Origin: Cyprinodon diabolis
Taxonomy: Eukaryota > Chordata > Actinopteri > Cyprinodontiformes > Cyprinodontidae
Length of the DNA stretch: 64,000 nucleotides
Direction of reading: 5' to 3'
NCBI GenBank assembly: GCA_030533445.1
Contig: CM060069.1
Location: 31,358,337-31,422,336 of the forward strand
The translations under genes were made by a program, and so were the position numbers. Below the pieces are notes generated by a model, which worked only from the letters and a program-made list of their open reading frames with translations, did no database searches and was not told the origin of the DNA. Below, in pieces: positions 48,581 to 58,560 of the stretch; within the stretch, counting starts at the first letter, position 1, and the number at the start of each line of letters is the position of its first letter.

Positions 48581-49120
48581 AACAGCTGTAGAACGAATAC
48601 AAAAGCTGCAACATAAATATAAAAGCTGCAACTCAAATACAAAAGCTGCAACACAAATACAAAAGCTGCACCATAAATACAAAAACTGCAGCGCAAATAC
48701 AAAAGCTGCAACACAAATGCAAAAGCTGCAACGCAAATACAAAAGCTGCAACGCAAATACAAAAGCTGCACCATAAATACAAAAACTGCAGCGCAAATAC
48801 AAAAGCTGCACAATAAATACAAAAACTGCAGCGCAAATACAAAAGCTGCAACACAAATACAAAAGCTGCAACACAAATACAAAAGCTGCACCATAAATAC
48901 AAAAACTGCAGCGCAAATACAAAAGCTGCAACACAAATACAAAAGCTGCAACACAAATACAAAAGCTGCAACGCAAATACAAAAGCTGCACCATAAATAC
49001 AAAAACTGCAGCTCAAATACAAAAGCTGCAACACAAATGCAAAAGCTGCAACGCAAATAAAAAAGCTGCAACGCAAATACAAAAGCCGCAACACAATTAC
49101 AAAAGTATCAACACAAATTC
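48581..49120. repeat. 20-bp minisatellite, about 26 units
   Basis: Consensus AAAAGCTGCAACACAAATAC, with well-conserved units from 48601 to 49080 and decayed units at both edges. Variants cluster: AAAAGCTGCACCATAAATAC is nearly always followed by AAAAACTGCAGCGCAAATAC, giving higher-order blocks of four to six units. Because 20 is not a multiple of 3 and the minus strand of the unit has no stop in any phase, all three minus-strand frames stay open over most of the array; these frames are not evidence of genes. Confidence 0.97.
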
Positions 49121-49140
49121 AAAAGACATATGTAAAGACA

Positions 49141-49509
49141 TATTCACATAGACATTATACACAGTTGCCTCATTGGACACTGGACAACGCTACCAGAGGG
49201 CTGCCATCTTTGATCAGACCACAGTTCAGACAGCTCCTTAGATCTTATTTCAATCACAAGAAAGACGAGCCAGAGATACTATTACAATAATCTCTTAAAT
49301 CTCACAACCATTTAAAAGACCAAAAAGAAATTCTAAAATTACTTTTAAGTTAGATTACACATATTTATTCAGACTAAAAACTATTTAAATGGAACTCAAA
49401 CTGCATTAGATATATGCAAAGTTATATATATTGTAATTAACTATTAATATGATCAACGCTGCCGACAGCGTCCAATGAGGCATCTATGTATATAATGTCT
49501 ATTTGTATA
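49141..49509. repeat. Imperfect inverted repeat, possible MITE
   Basis: Left arm TATTCACATAGACATTATAC ... TTGCCTCATTGGACAC (49141-49181) and right arm, inverted, TATACAAATAGACATTATAT ... GATGCCTCATTGGACGC (49468-49509). Inner parts also pair loosely (GCTGCC ... TTTGATC). No target duplication is clear. Confidence 0.6.
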
Positions 49510-50130
49510 ACGACCAACTTTTGCATATGCAACATGACATATTAACAGCAAATGTGGTGCCGGTCCACAGGTCTCTTACCAATACTGTTTTGTGGAAAAG
49601 GTTTGTTACTGGACTGTTCACCCAATCCCAGTACCTGTCTGAAAAGTGAGGCAATGTAAACATTACTGATATAGCATTATTTGAACCACAATATCTCTAT
49701 TTGTTTTGATGATTTTGCCTATTTCTTTACTTTAGATATTTCCTTTTTAATTTTCTCATTCAACTAAGCTTTGGATCTGGCCTTCAAGCTTTTTAACATT
49801 GATCTTAAATGTCTGGTATTAAATGTGAAGGATGGATTGAAGAGGGCAATCATAAACTAAGAATCAGTTAGCTTTTAAATCAGTTTTAAAAGAGAACCAT
49901 ATAAATAAAAGATTATGTACGCTTGCTGGTGGTAACCAATTCATTAACTTTGCTCAGATGAAGGTTTTTTTCCTATCTTCTGCAGGCAATAAGATGGTAT
50001 ATGTCCTGTGAATTGTCATGTGGAATTTTCAACTCTTCACTTAGAGCTATCTAAGTCTGTATATAAATATTTTATTAGCCTGTTTACTGAACTTTGCCAT
50101 GACCTGGTCAGTAGCTGCTAAGACATCTCA

Positions 50131-50132
<2 letters not shown>

Positions 50133-50215
<83 letters not shown>
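50133..50215. repeat. (TA)n microsatellite
   Basis: About 41 uninterrupted TA units, followed by a short duplicated AGTGAATAATATTAG motif. Confidence 0.98.
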
Positions 50216-50219
<4 letters not shown>

Positions 50220-51918
50220 ATAATATTAGTCCTAGTGAATAATATTAGCAGCTTTGCTGCATACCATTTATTGTACATGTAACTGTGACTAATGTAAGGA
50301 TGCTGTAAAAAAAAAAAAGGTTAATCTTGTCACAAAGGTATGTGATCTGGAAACCTACTAATAATTGCCTGGTTGGGTTATATTATTTTCACAGTTCTTT
50401 ATATAGAGAATGAAAATGTTAAGCTAAAATAGATTTATTTTATACATGGACAGGGCTGTTTGTTACACTTCAATTTGTTACCTCTGTAGTTTTGCATTTG
50501 AACATCTATTTCATATTCTTGCATTCCTTGTTCTTAGACCAAGAGCTGAATGCAACATTTACCGTTTAAAAAGACAAAACTGTTTTTTCCCTGTTTTACA
50601 GTAAATAAATTAAATGTTTGTTTTAGATCAGTTATGCCTGCCAAAATATTCATATATGCTGAAGGCTAAAAGGGAGAGAATATTTATGACAACTTTTCAA
50701 TTACCTTATTTAGATTCATGTATTTTTAAAGAATTTTCAAGAAAATAATAGCAAGATGATTATACAATTGCATTACCTCCAACAATTGAAACAAATGAAA
50801 CCTACATTGAAATGTTTGTGCATAATCATCATTGTTGTATGTGGATGTTAAATGAAGAAGCTTGCAAGCTTTCCATAACTACATCAGGTATCCTAACTGT
50901 ATGATGCTGCAAAGTATGCTGGTGTAGGCATCATGCATGGTGGATGTTTGCTGCTGCAGGAACGGGTGCACTTCATGAAATACATGGGTTTATGTGTAAA
51001 GACCAATAAGCAATATTTCCAAACATCCACTTTAAGTTTAAACCTTGTGCACATATGGTAGGTTACCCTCATATAACTGTAGAAGTAGATGCAAACTGGC
51101 TAAAAATTAATGCTCTGCAGGAGAAATTACAAAGCTCTGATCTTAATTTTTATAAAAAGCTGAAAAGTGGTGTGCTATACCAACAGGAAAGTCTACAAAG
51201 CTAACTCTGTCACACCAATTATTTCAGGAGAAATGGGCTATGATTCAGTTTCAATATCCAAAATGTTTTAGCTTAGTTATTTGGTTTAAGTCATTGTGTT
51301 TTATTCATTATCTGCACTAGTGTCCTGTTCTGCAGTGCCTTCTTTCAGAAAGTCAGAGCTCAGTCAGAATAAGTAAATCCCTGCATATCCAGGATTTTTG
51401 GCCTCAGAAAGCTGTTATCCTGAGACAAATTATTCCCACATGTTACTCTGTAAAATTATTCTCGTCAGTAACAGGCTCTGAAGAAGAGAAGAAAAGTTTG
51501 CAAGAAAAGTGTCAGAAATGGCAAGTCCTTTACTACAGGAGCCCGTAGTTGTTGGAGTGTAAATGCTAAATGCATTATGCTCAATGTGAAATGTTTAAAC
51601 ATAGAATTTTTAGCAAAGTTTTTTTTTTTGCCCGAGTCAATAATCAATTTTTACAAATATTCCTTGTGCGTCATTGCACTTCATTTTTTATAGTTGAATA
51701 CCGTCAGGGTTTCCAAATGTATATATAGCATTAAACTGTTACCAAACATCTCAGATGCCCAACTGATCGATCAGAATTTCTGCAGGATGTCATCCTTTCC
51801 TTTGTCAGAATTGAGAGTTTGACATTCATGGGTATGGGGTATTGAATCCAGACTCACGCTGAACATAACTTTTTTTCTGCTAGATTTTTACCTATGTAAT
51901 AGTGGAGTGTACTGCTAA
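50216..51918. other. Unassigned AT-rich DNA
   Basis: Nothing recognisable was seen. Confidence 0.5.
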
Positions 51919-51921
51919 CTA

Positions 51922-51934
51922 CACTCACAGAAAT
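51922..51934 (+). repeat. Left terminal inverted repeat
   Basis: CACTCACAGAAAT, preceded by CTA. Confidence 0.7.
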
Positions 51935-52562
51935 ATTTAACCCTAACTTTTAAGAATTATGTAAAATAATTAATAACAAAGTTCCATTTGATTTTTTAAA
52001 TATTTTTAACATAAACAGACCTAATAAACTTTACATGATCCATATGCATCAGTGTAATAAAGCCTATTCTTTTTAAATGCATATTCCCTAGGTTTATGTA
52101 TTCAGCTTTAATATAATTTATTGAATTTAAATGCATATTGTTCTGATTATATATTTAAAATACATTAAGTATATTTGTTCGAATTACATAGTAATTAGGT
52201 TACCTATTCAAGATGAATAACGTGTATGTGTTTAAATTACATAACAATTAAGCTTATATTCAATCAAAATGCATTCGATTTATGTATTTATTATTAATAT
52301 CCCATAATCTTTTTCTATAGGGTTAGGGTTACGATTCATATTCAATGCATTTTTGTATTCACCATGATTGTGTATTTGTTTGAAATTCAACAACATCTCA
52401 ATGATGCATACAATCAGACCACCTCATTTATTAACATTAAAGCTTCTCTTCACACAGACATTGTACTCAGCAGGTAGTGTAGCTCTTCAACCAAGTCATA
52501 CTTGGAACATGAAAAATGTTTTCTAATATCATTAGAACAAAAGTAAATTATCTGCTCCAACA

Positions 52563-52920
52563 ATGGCAGTAAAGGACCTGCTCTTTTTATCTAAAACAAA
52601 CTACAGGCTCAAGAACATTCAATACATTATCACACATACGATTCACACATCAAAAACTCATCACTTGAGAGGAACAGGTTTTCCTTTAAGTACATACAAT
52701 TTCTTGGTCAGTGTGACTGCTCTGTGTTCTGTGGGTATTAATAACTCTATTCAACACTTCAGCAGAATCAAGTAACGATCGCAGTAATGGGATATATTGA
52801 AAGGACCTGCAATTTTTTGGATCTAGAACAAACTCTACAGGCTCAACAACATTAAACACTTTTTTTAAGCAGAACATAGTTAACTGAGCACCTTCTGTTT
52901 CTAGCTTTCTGTGTGTTCGA
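52563..52920 (-). pseudogene. Exon of a fish multicopy family (VVEPV...FQYIP), partly duplicated
   Basis: The minus strand at 52698-52877 reads MFCLKKVFNVVEPVEFVLD and SFQYIPLLRSLLDSAEVLN, and then meets a good splice donor GAAATT|GTATGT (exon end 52698). The frame is open upstream to about 52920. The pattern VEPV..xL......FQYVP(I/V)xxSL is that of an abundant uncharacterised fish protein family found in many copies. About 230 bp to the left (52563-52640) is a second, broken copy of the same stretch (CTTGAGCCTGTAG, GCAGGTCCTTT), so the exon was tandemly duplicated. No other exon of this gene was found, and the neighbouring intact gene is on the same strand. Function unknown; family recognition is from memory. 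Confidence 0.5.
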
Positions 52921-53040
52921 TGTGTGAATCTTCAAGGCTGCGAATGTACAGGAACACTATAAACACTTGGTTATCGGCATGTATGGGCGGTCTCTTCCTG
53001 TACTTCCTACTCCCATCACCGCCCAACCCCCAAAAAATTG

Positions 53041-55522
53041 TCACCTGAGCAATTTGAGTTTCAGTGCTCGTACTTTGGGGGAAAGTTTAGACGATTCCAG
53101 GTCCATCAGGATCTTCTGGTAAGCTTTGAATGTATTCTTCAAGCTTCTTGGATAGCTCAGATTAAGAGCATAGATCAACCCATAAAGCATTACACATGCA
53201 TGGTTGATACTTTGGAGGTTGTGGAGAACTTCAACCCCTTCCAGGACCACGCCGACATCTGCAAAGAGTCCACCAGGACCATCATGATCATCACCCTCAG
53301 CTTGAACGGTGTTGATTGCCATGGTTGGCCCTGCGACATCTGCCTCTGACTCACTGCATTCCATGTCCTGAAAGATGGAGGGAACAGAGAACAATGAGGT
53401 GTGTCACCCTCACCTTTGACCACCAAATTCTAAGCAGATCATCATTGAGGCAAAGTGCGTGTTAATTTGAAAAAATTCTCTCAAGGCACTGTGGATATAG
53501 TGTTCATGAGAATGGGATGGAGTTCAAGGTTACAATGACCTCAAGATCTTTGACTCCCTAAAAGCCTGGAAAACAAAACAAATAAAAAGTCACATTATGT
53601 ATAAATGGAGTTGTACATTCGACGACCATCAACTATTTAAATATTAATTTTTTAAAAGTAGTGTTTGAGCATTGTTGATCACAATGAGGGTTGTGTCCAA
53701 TAAGGAAAGGAATTGAGGAAATTTCATACTCAAAACAAACAAGCCATTGGACTCAATGACGAACTATTGGTCAAGGTTAATGCGACCTAATGCCCATCAC
53801 ATTTTCATGAACACCACATGCTATCAGGCACATCTAGAGGGAAATTAATAACATCTGGCACAAAGAAAGATGGCATACATACCACGTATTCTTTGACCAA
53901 TGTGTCCAGGTCTTCACAGAGGTAGATGCTGAGACATCTCAAAATGTAATCATGCCTCACGTTGATGTCTTGATTCTGAAACAAACATTACACGATTCCA
54001 TGCCATTAGAAATGAATGCAACAGATTTTTTTTTATTTAATGATTAATGTTTTTTTATACACAATCATTTACAGGCTATGTTAGTCTTAGGTTCAATATG
54101 TGCAAAAATGTAATTTCAATAAGTTCTCAATAAACAACCAGTCTGGCCCTTGACTTGTACAAATAAAAAATTTTGGCCCACGGCGTATGAAGTTGACACC
54201 CCTGGGTTAGACTAAAAAATTACTTACATTCTCCATCTTTGCCATCATGGCTCCGACTTTTTTCCCTGCAACTCCCCCTTTAGTGTTGAAAACCCCGATC
54301 AAGTCGTTGGTCAGGCGGTCAAGTTCCCCCAAAAATTTTGAGGTCAGTGGTACAGTTGTCAGCCGCATAAACTCCAAGTTGATCTGTAAAAGACAACAGA
54401 GACAGGACACAGACTTAGACAGGGGTGGCTGTTGCTTAGTTGGTAGAGGGGTCAATCATAGAACAAAGGTCAGTGGTTCAAATCCCAGCCTTGAGTGTCC
54501 ACATGTCAAAATGTCCTTGAGCGAAACAGGATGTGATACACAGCCTGAGACCGTGTACCGGCGGAAGAAGCAGGTCGAACGTGCATGAGAAAAAAAAAGC
54601 GCTTTGCACAGAATCATTGACATGCATGACCTTGACAGTAATATGCTAAAAAGACACTGTATCTGAACGGCCCAGAAGAATATATACCGTAAGTTACTAA
54701 ACTTCAGATTCACACTTGCCTCAGTGACGTCAAAGAGTGCTGGCCATTTATTGAAAAACTCAGGAATCTTTGGCTCCTGGAGAACCTCCTGTCTCCTGAG
54801 GGAGAATGTACGCTGCATCTTGGCCTTGATGAGGTTCTCATCCCTTTTCTTCTTTTTACCTGAAATGGAATGAAACGTCAGTAAAGATATTTGTATAACG
54901 AGATATGATGAGAAACTCTCACCAATGGTGCAAATTACAATTGGAAACAGAAATATTAACAATATGATTAGGGAGTAAGAATATTTTACAAACCGAGTGT
55001 AAAAGAAAAAATAACTGTGCAAAGTAACCACAAAACAGCTTAAGTGTCTAGTGCTGTGCAAAATGAACTGTTGAGCTGAGCTAGATAAAAGTATAGTGCA
55101 AAAAACATGACGGGTGAAAAGCTCTTATGTACATACTGGCCATGCCATGAACATGGTGTAATCATGGGTAGGTAAGATAAGATATAATGTATTGCACATT
55201 ATACCTCTGTCAGTAGAGCCACCCTTTCCATCTCCAAACTGTCTTTTGTTTCACCACTAGCTAACTGCTAGCTAACGTAAGCTAGCTAACGAATTGCTAG
55301 CTAACGTTAGCTAGTGGGTGCCAGTGCACGAGGTAGTAGGCCTCAAGATAAAACTGCTTACAATCATCAGTGAATCGCTATTAATGTAATACGATAAGAA
55401 CTGCACAAATAATACACAGATTGATGTAATAAGACAAAGGATGACTTGGATTACTTACCGTTAAATCTGATCAGAGAAGATGGCGTCCAGCGGAAAATGA
55501 GGATGTCATTTCCTGATGTCAT
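53041..55522 (-). CDS. Five-exon ORF, ~259 aa, C-terminal part of a SAMD3-like fish family
   Basis: Coding exons on the minus strand: 55459-55522 (ATG at 55522), 54720-54859, 54228-54383, 53883-53975 and 53041-53367 (TGA at 53041-53043). All phases agree: exon 1 ends with one base and exon 2 starts with two; the others join in phase 0. Acceptors are pyrimidine-rich ...CAG; donors are GTAAGT, GCAAGT, GTAAGT and GTATGT. The product contains AKMQRTFSLRRQEVLQEPKI, NKWPALFDVTE, INLEFMRLTTVPLTSKFLGE, RCLSIYLCEDLDTLVKEYV, VGVVLEGVEVLHNL and LYGLIYALNLSYPRSLKNTF, in the order seen in a multicopy fish family often labelled sterile-alpha-motif-domain-containing-3-like. The usual N-terminal domains are absent; the 21-residue exon 1 does not look conserved and its start is inferred from phase. 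Function unknown. No frameshift or internal stop, so purifying selection or recent arrival is likely. Confidence 0.68.
54131..54204. repeat. Possible hAT-type end in intron 3
   Basis: CAGTCTGGCCCTTGACTTGT ... TTGGCCCACGGCGTATGAAG ... TTGACACCCCTG reads CAGGGGTGTCAA inward from 54204, as in a hAT-derived repeat widespread in vertebrates. Only one end is present. Confidence 0.4.
54422..54610 (+). mobile_element. tRNA-derived SINE in intron 2
   Basis: GGGGTGGCTGTTGCTTAGTTGGTAGAG resembles a Pol III A box and GGTTCAAATCC a B box, followed by CAGCC and TGTCCTTGAGCGAAACAGG, typical of fish tRNA-SINEs. It lies on the strand opposite to the surrounding gene. The 3' limit is approximate. Confidence 0.7.
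54718..54719 (-). other. GC splice donor of a GC-AG intron
   Basis: The minus strand reads ACTGAG|GCAAGTGTG. The only phase-consistent junction to the next exon (ATCAACTTGGAG, preceded by TTTTACAG) uses GC. Apart from the C, GAG|GCAAGT is a strong match to the donor consensus, as expected for GC-AG introns. The nearby GT would break the frame. Confidence 0.6.
55254..55317. repeat. GCTAACG palindromic cluster in intron 1
   Basis: CCACTAGCTAAC (55254-55265) is inverted at 55306-55317, with repeated GCTAGCTAACG between. Confidence 0.85.
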
Positions 55523-55779
55523 TTCCTGTTTTAGCTTACAGGTAGCGTGAATTGTATGCAAACCGATCACATACATTTTAAATAAAAGAATCTAATTCGT
55601 TTCACAGCTTTGATTATTTAAACCATGTTAATATGTATTAAGTAATTACATTTAATATAATTTAGAATTGACAGAATTATACAGATTATAATTAATTTCA
55701 ATACATCAATTTTAAAAATATTTAATTTAAATAAAATCTAATAGATGTATATGCTTAAATATAAAGTCTACCATAATTC

Positions 55780-55792
55780 ATTTCTGTGAGTG
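55780..55792 (-). repeat. Right terminal inverted repeat
   Basis: ATTTCTGTGAGTG, followed by TAG; inverse of the left end at 51922-51934. Confidence 0.7.
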
Positions 55793-55795
55793 TAG

Positions 55796-58280
55796 ATGTG
55801 GGAAAAAAAAGCAGAATTTTATGGTTGTGATATCTATAAGACGTAGAAAAACAGTTTCACTGGAATCCTCTTCGAGTTTATTCCATTTTTTAATTTATGA
55901 CGCCAACATTGGCCCTCTATATCACTGATATTTTAGAAATTCATGTCCTGGAGATTGTGTTTTAAACACTTTATGGTGCACAACATCCTGACAGAAAAGA
56001 AAACTGAAACGGCTTAACTCAGCAAAAGAAACAGAAGCAGTGAGGTAATTATTCGACCAAACCTTTCACAGCTAGCGTTGTTCACAAAATCTGTCCAGAG
56101 AGGGAGGAGGCTGACAAATAAAACTAGGTCTGAGCATTGAGGCAAAATGATAGACAGTCCATCTCTTTGCAGTGTTATTTCCATTTCCTGCTTATTCCCT
56201 TAACTACAAGGCTCAGTCAAAGATTCAAAATTCTCTGTGGCACTTTTTGGGAAGGATATAGATAAAGAAATGCATGCCTTAAGCACTTTTTGGTGCAGTG
56301 AGAGTCTTTGAGTTCATCTCAATTAGGGTTTCTAAGAAGCCAGCATATGACGGTCCATTTTCTCCCGTGGCTTCTGTTGAAGAGAACATTGGACTTCCTC
56401 CGGGTCATGGGAGACCAGGATCCTGTCTTCTTGACTGTTTACCACCTTGCTGCTGTCAGAGGCACATAGCTCTCTGTTTGTGACACTGGTTAACACAGTG
56501 CACTATATCTCTGCCTAAGGCACCGCTTTACACAATTTCCCTAATTTTAAGATATTGCTGTAGGTCGACACTTTCCAGTGTTAGAGTTAGACCTTCAGCT
56601 GCAAAATGCATCATGATCATTAGTCTGACCAGTGGGATACTTGCTGGCTTAAGATCTAAATACCTATTGATTAAAATTATCCTGAGGCTGGTTGTCAGTG
56701 GTCTTCAAGAAGTTCCAAGAGTTTTTACTTCAACTGCCAAATGCAGTGACCAAACTACTGTATGCACTAGGATATGCAGAGTTTCACGCACTAAGAAGGA
56801 TTTGGACCTATTTACAGTAATAGGAGAAATGTTTATGCACCTTTAAGAATATATTTTTTCCTTTTTTATAAGAAATAGACAATGAAGGTCTTCTTTCCCT
56901 GTGTAAGTGCGGTGTTCATGATTCAGCAATAAGAGACCAGGCAAAATAGCATTCATGGGTTAGTCATGCTAATAAAACATTATTTTAAAGTGAAAATCCT
57001 TACTTACGATGCATACCGTATAACACGCAATTTAAGTACTGATATATGTTTATAAGCCTACAACTAAGTCTAAATGTGTATTCCTTTGCACAAAATCAAA
57101 TTTGTTATTTGACCTTTCAAGTTGATACTTTTCACTTAACATATCTTAACATACTGACACATACATGGCAAAACCCCATATAGACCCGTTTCATGTTTGA
57201 AATCTTATTCCACCTGATGTAAACTTGCAGCTGTAAAATGTGAATTTTTCCTGAAGCCCTTCATTGATATTGATGCAAATCCTTTGGGTGCAGATCATTT
57301 TAAGCTTACCCCAGGCCGGAGGTTGTTGAAAGGATCGGAAGGATAACTGAACTTGGCTATAAGACAGAGACTGGGAAATATTAAATTGTGTAATCAAACA
57401 GTATGATTATAAAATAAAAATTGTTAAAACCAAATCTGATAGCAACTTAAATCTCTTAATGATTTAAAATATGACCACTTTCATCTAAAGACGCAAAATC
57501 TTTAAGAACGTTTTCTTTGAAGATGAAGCACTACCTCCAGCCAATAAACAGAACAAAGTGGAATGTTTCCTTCTTCATTTCCAGCTCAAATTCTGTTGGT
57601 GATAATAAAAACAGAATACCTCAGTGCCCAACTATCAGAAAACTCAGTGAGGAAATTTCATGAATATTTTCTTTTTTTGCTCTCTAAGCTTGTGAGGCAC
57701 ATTTTGAGTGCGAGTCCAATGTGCCATAAAATGTAGTGAGGGTAAAACAATTAATTATTTTAATCATGATTAAACAGTTATTGAAAAATGAATCCACTAA
57801 TTAAGTTATCTATTAACTGTTTAGGGGGGTCCACTGATAGAAAATTCTACTTGGTGAACGAACAACCAAACCAGAGCAAACATCCACGATATTTATATCT
57901 ATCTATTGTTTATTATAGAATGGTGTCAGACTTGAATGCATTCATTTCTATTTGGGGAGCTGTAGATGTTTTATATAATGTAAATAATGGCATGCATATT
58001 CTCCTTTTAGTGGGTGGACTTATGTCTTTTGTTTTTAATTTTGGGTTGTTGTATATGAGTGTATGTATGTTATTTACTTGTGTTTATTGTAATTAAACAT
58101 TGGACCAATAAAGCGAGTCCATGGTCTGTCTGTCTAGAAATATATATATGTATACATAACTTAATAAGCAAAAAAAAAAATATATATATATATTTAAATA
58201 TATATACACACTGAATAAGCAAAATAAGCATAACAGATGCAGAAATTGTGTTTTTAAATGCAAAAACCCCCTTATTTTTA
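55796..58280. other. Unassigned DNA
   Basis: No supported gene. Open frames at 56298-56483 and 57788-58096 lack recognisable motifs. An AT-rich simple stretch begins near 58138. Confidence 0.45.
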
Positions 58281-58560
58281 CATATACATGAGAAGGGCGC
58301 TATGAAAGCATAACCCTCACTCCTTTCAGATTCACCCTGAGTGCTCTTGCAAGCAGGTGAACACATGCGCTTCCGCCTGTCAGCAGACAGAGAGCAACCT
58401 TTGAAGGTAGACATGCAGTGTCCGGGTTCGGAAGGATTCCCAAACGGCTGGTCTGTCATGCTTAACCGGCCGATAGTCTGTGTTTTTTTTTTTCCCCAAT
58501 GAAATGGACCATCATCGCTGCGCTGGTGTGTAGCCACCGCATTATGGCTGCAGGTGGATC
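58281..58560 (-). other. CpG-richer block, unexplained
   Basis: About a dozen CpG dinucleotides in roughly 270 bases, against a strongly CpG-poor background. One minus-strand frame is open across the block, with coding-like composition (MTDQPFGNPSEPGHCMSTF, SADRRKRMCSPACKSTQGE), but it resembles nothing I know. It could be a promoter or first exon of an unseen gene, or an old transposon piece. Confidence 0.35.

Larger units (their letters stand above)
51922..55792 (-). mobile_element. TIR-bounded unit carrying two gene families (candidate DNA transposon)
   Basis: CACTCACAGAAAT at 51922-51934 is repeated exactly in inverse at 55780-55792. Both copies are preceded outside by TA, and a C/G pair next to that makes 16 bp of perfect inverse identity. 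Read as a transposon, the 13-bp termini beginning CACTC with a TA duplication recall CACTA/EnSpm-like fish elements, but the superfamily is not established and longer inverted repeats are absent. Sub-terminal sequence on both sides is very AT-rich, with AAATGCATAT-type motifs on the left. Inside, on the minus strand, are a five-exon open gene and remnants of a second gene. The alternative is that the pairing of ends is accidental, which is unlikely for 16 bp but not excluded. Confidence 0.6.

Noticed and set aside
48601..49100. CRISPR-like array of 20-bp units
   Set aside because: The units are contiguous with no unique spacers, and the DNA is vertebrate; it is a minisatellite.
54422..54495. 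tRNA gene
   Set aside because: A- and B-box-like motifs are present, but the cloverleaf is not intact and the sequence continues into a SINE body.
57788..58096. 102-codon open frame with hydrophobic C-terminus
   Set aside because: No signal peptide logic, family motif or splice context; AT-rich hydrophobic translation is expected by chance.
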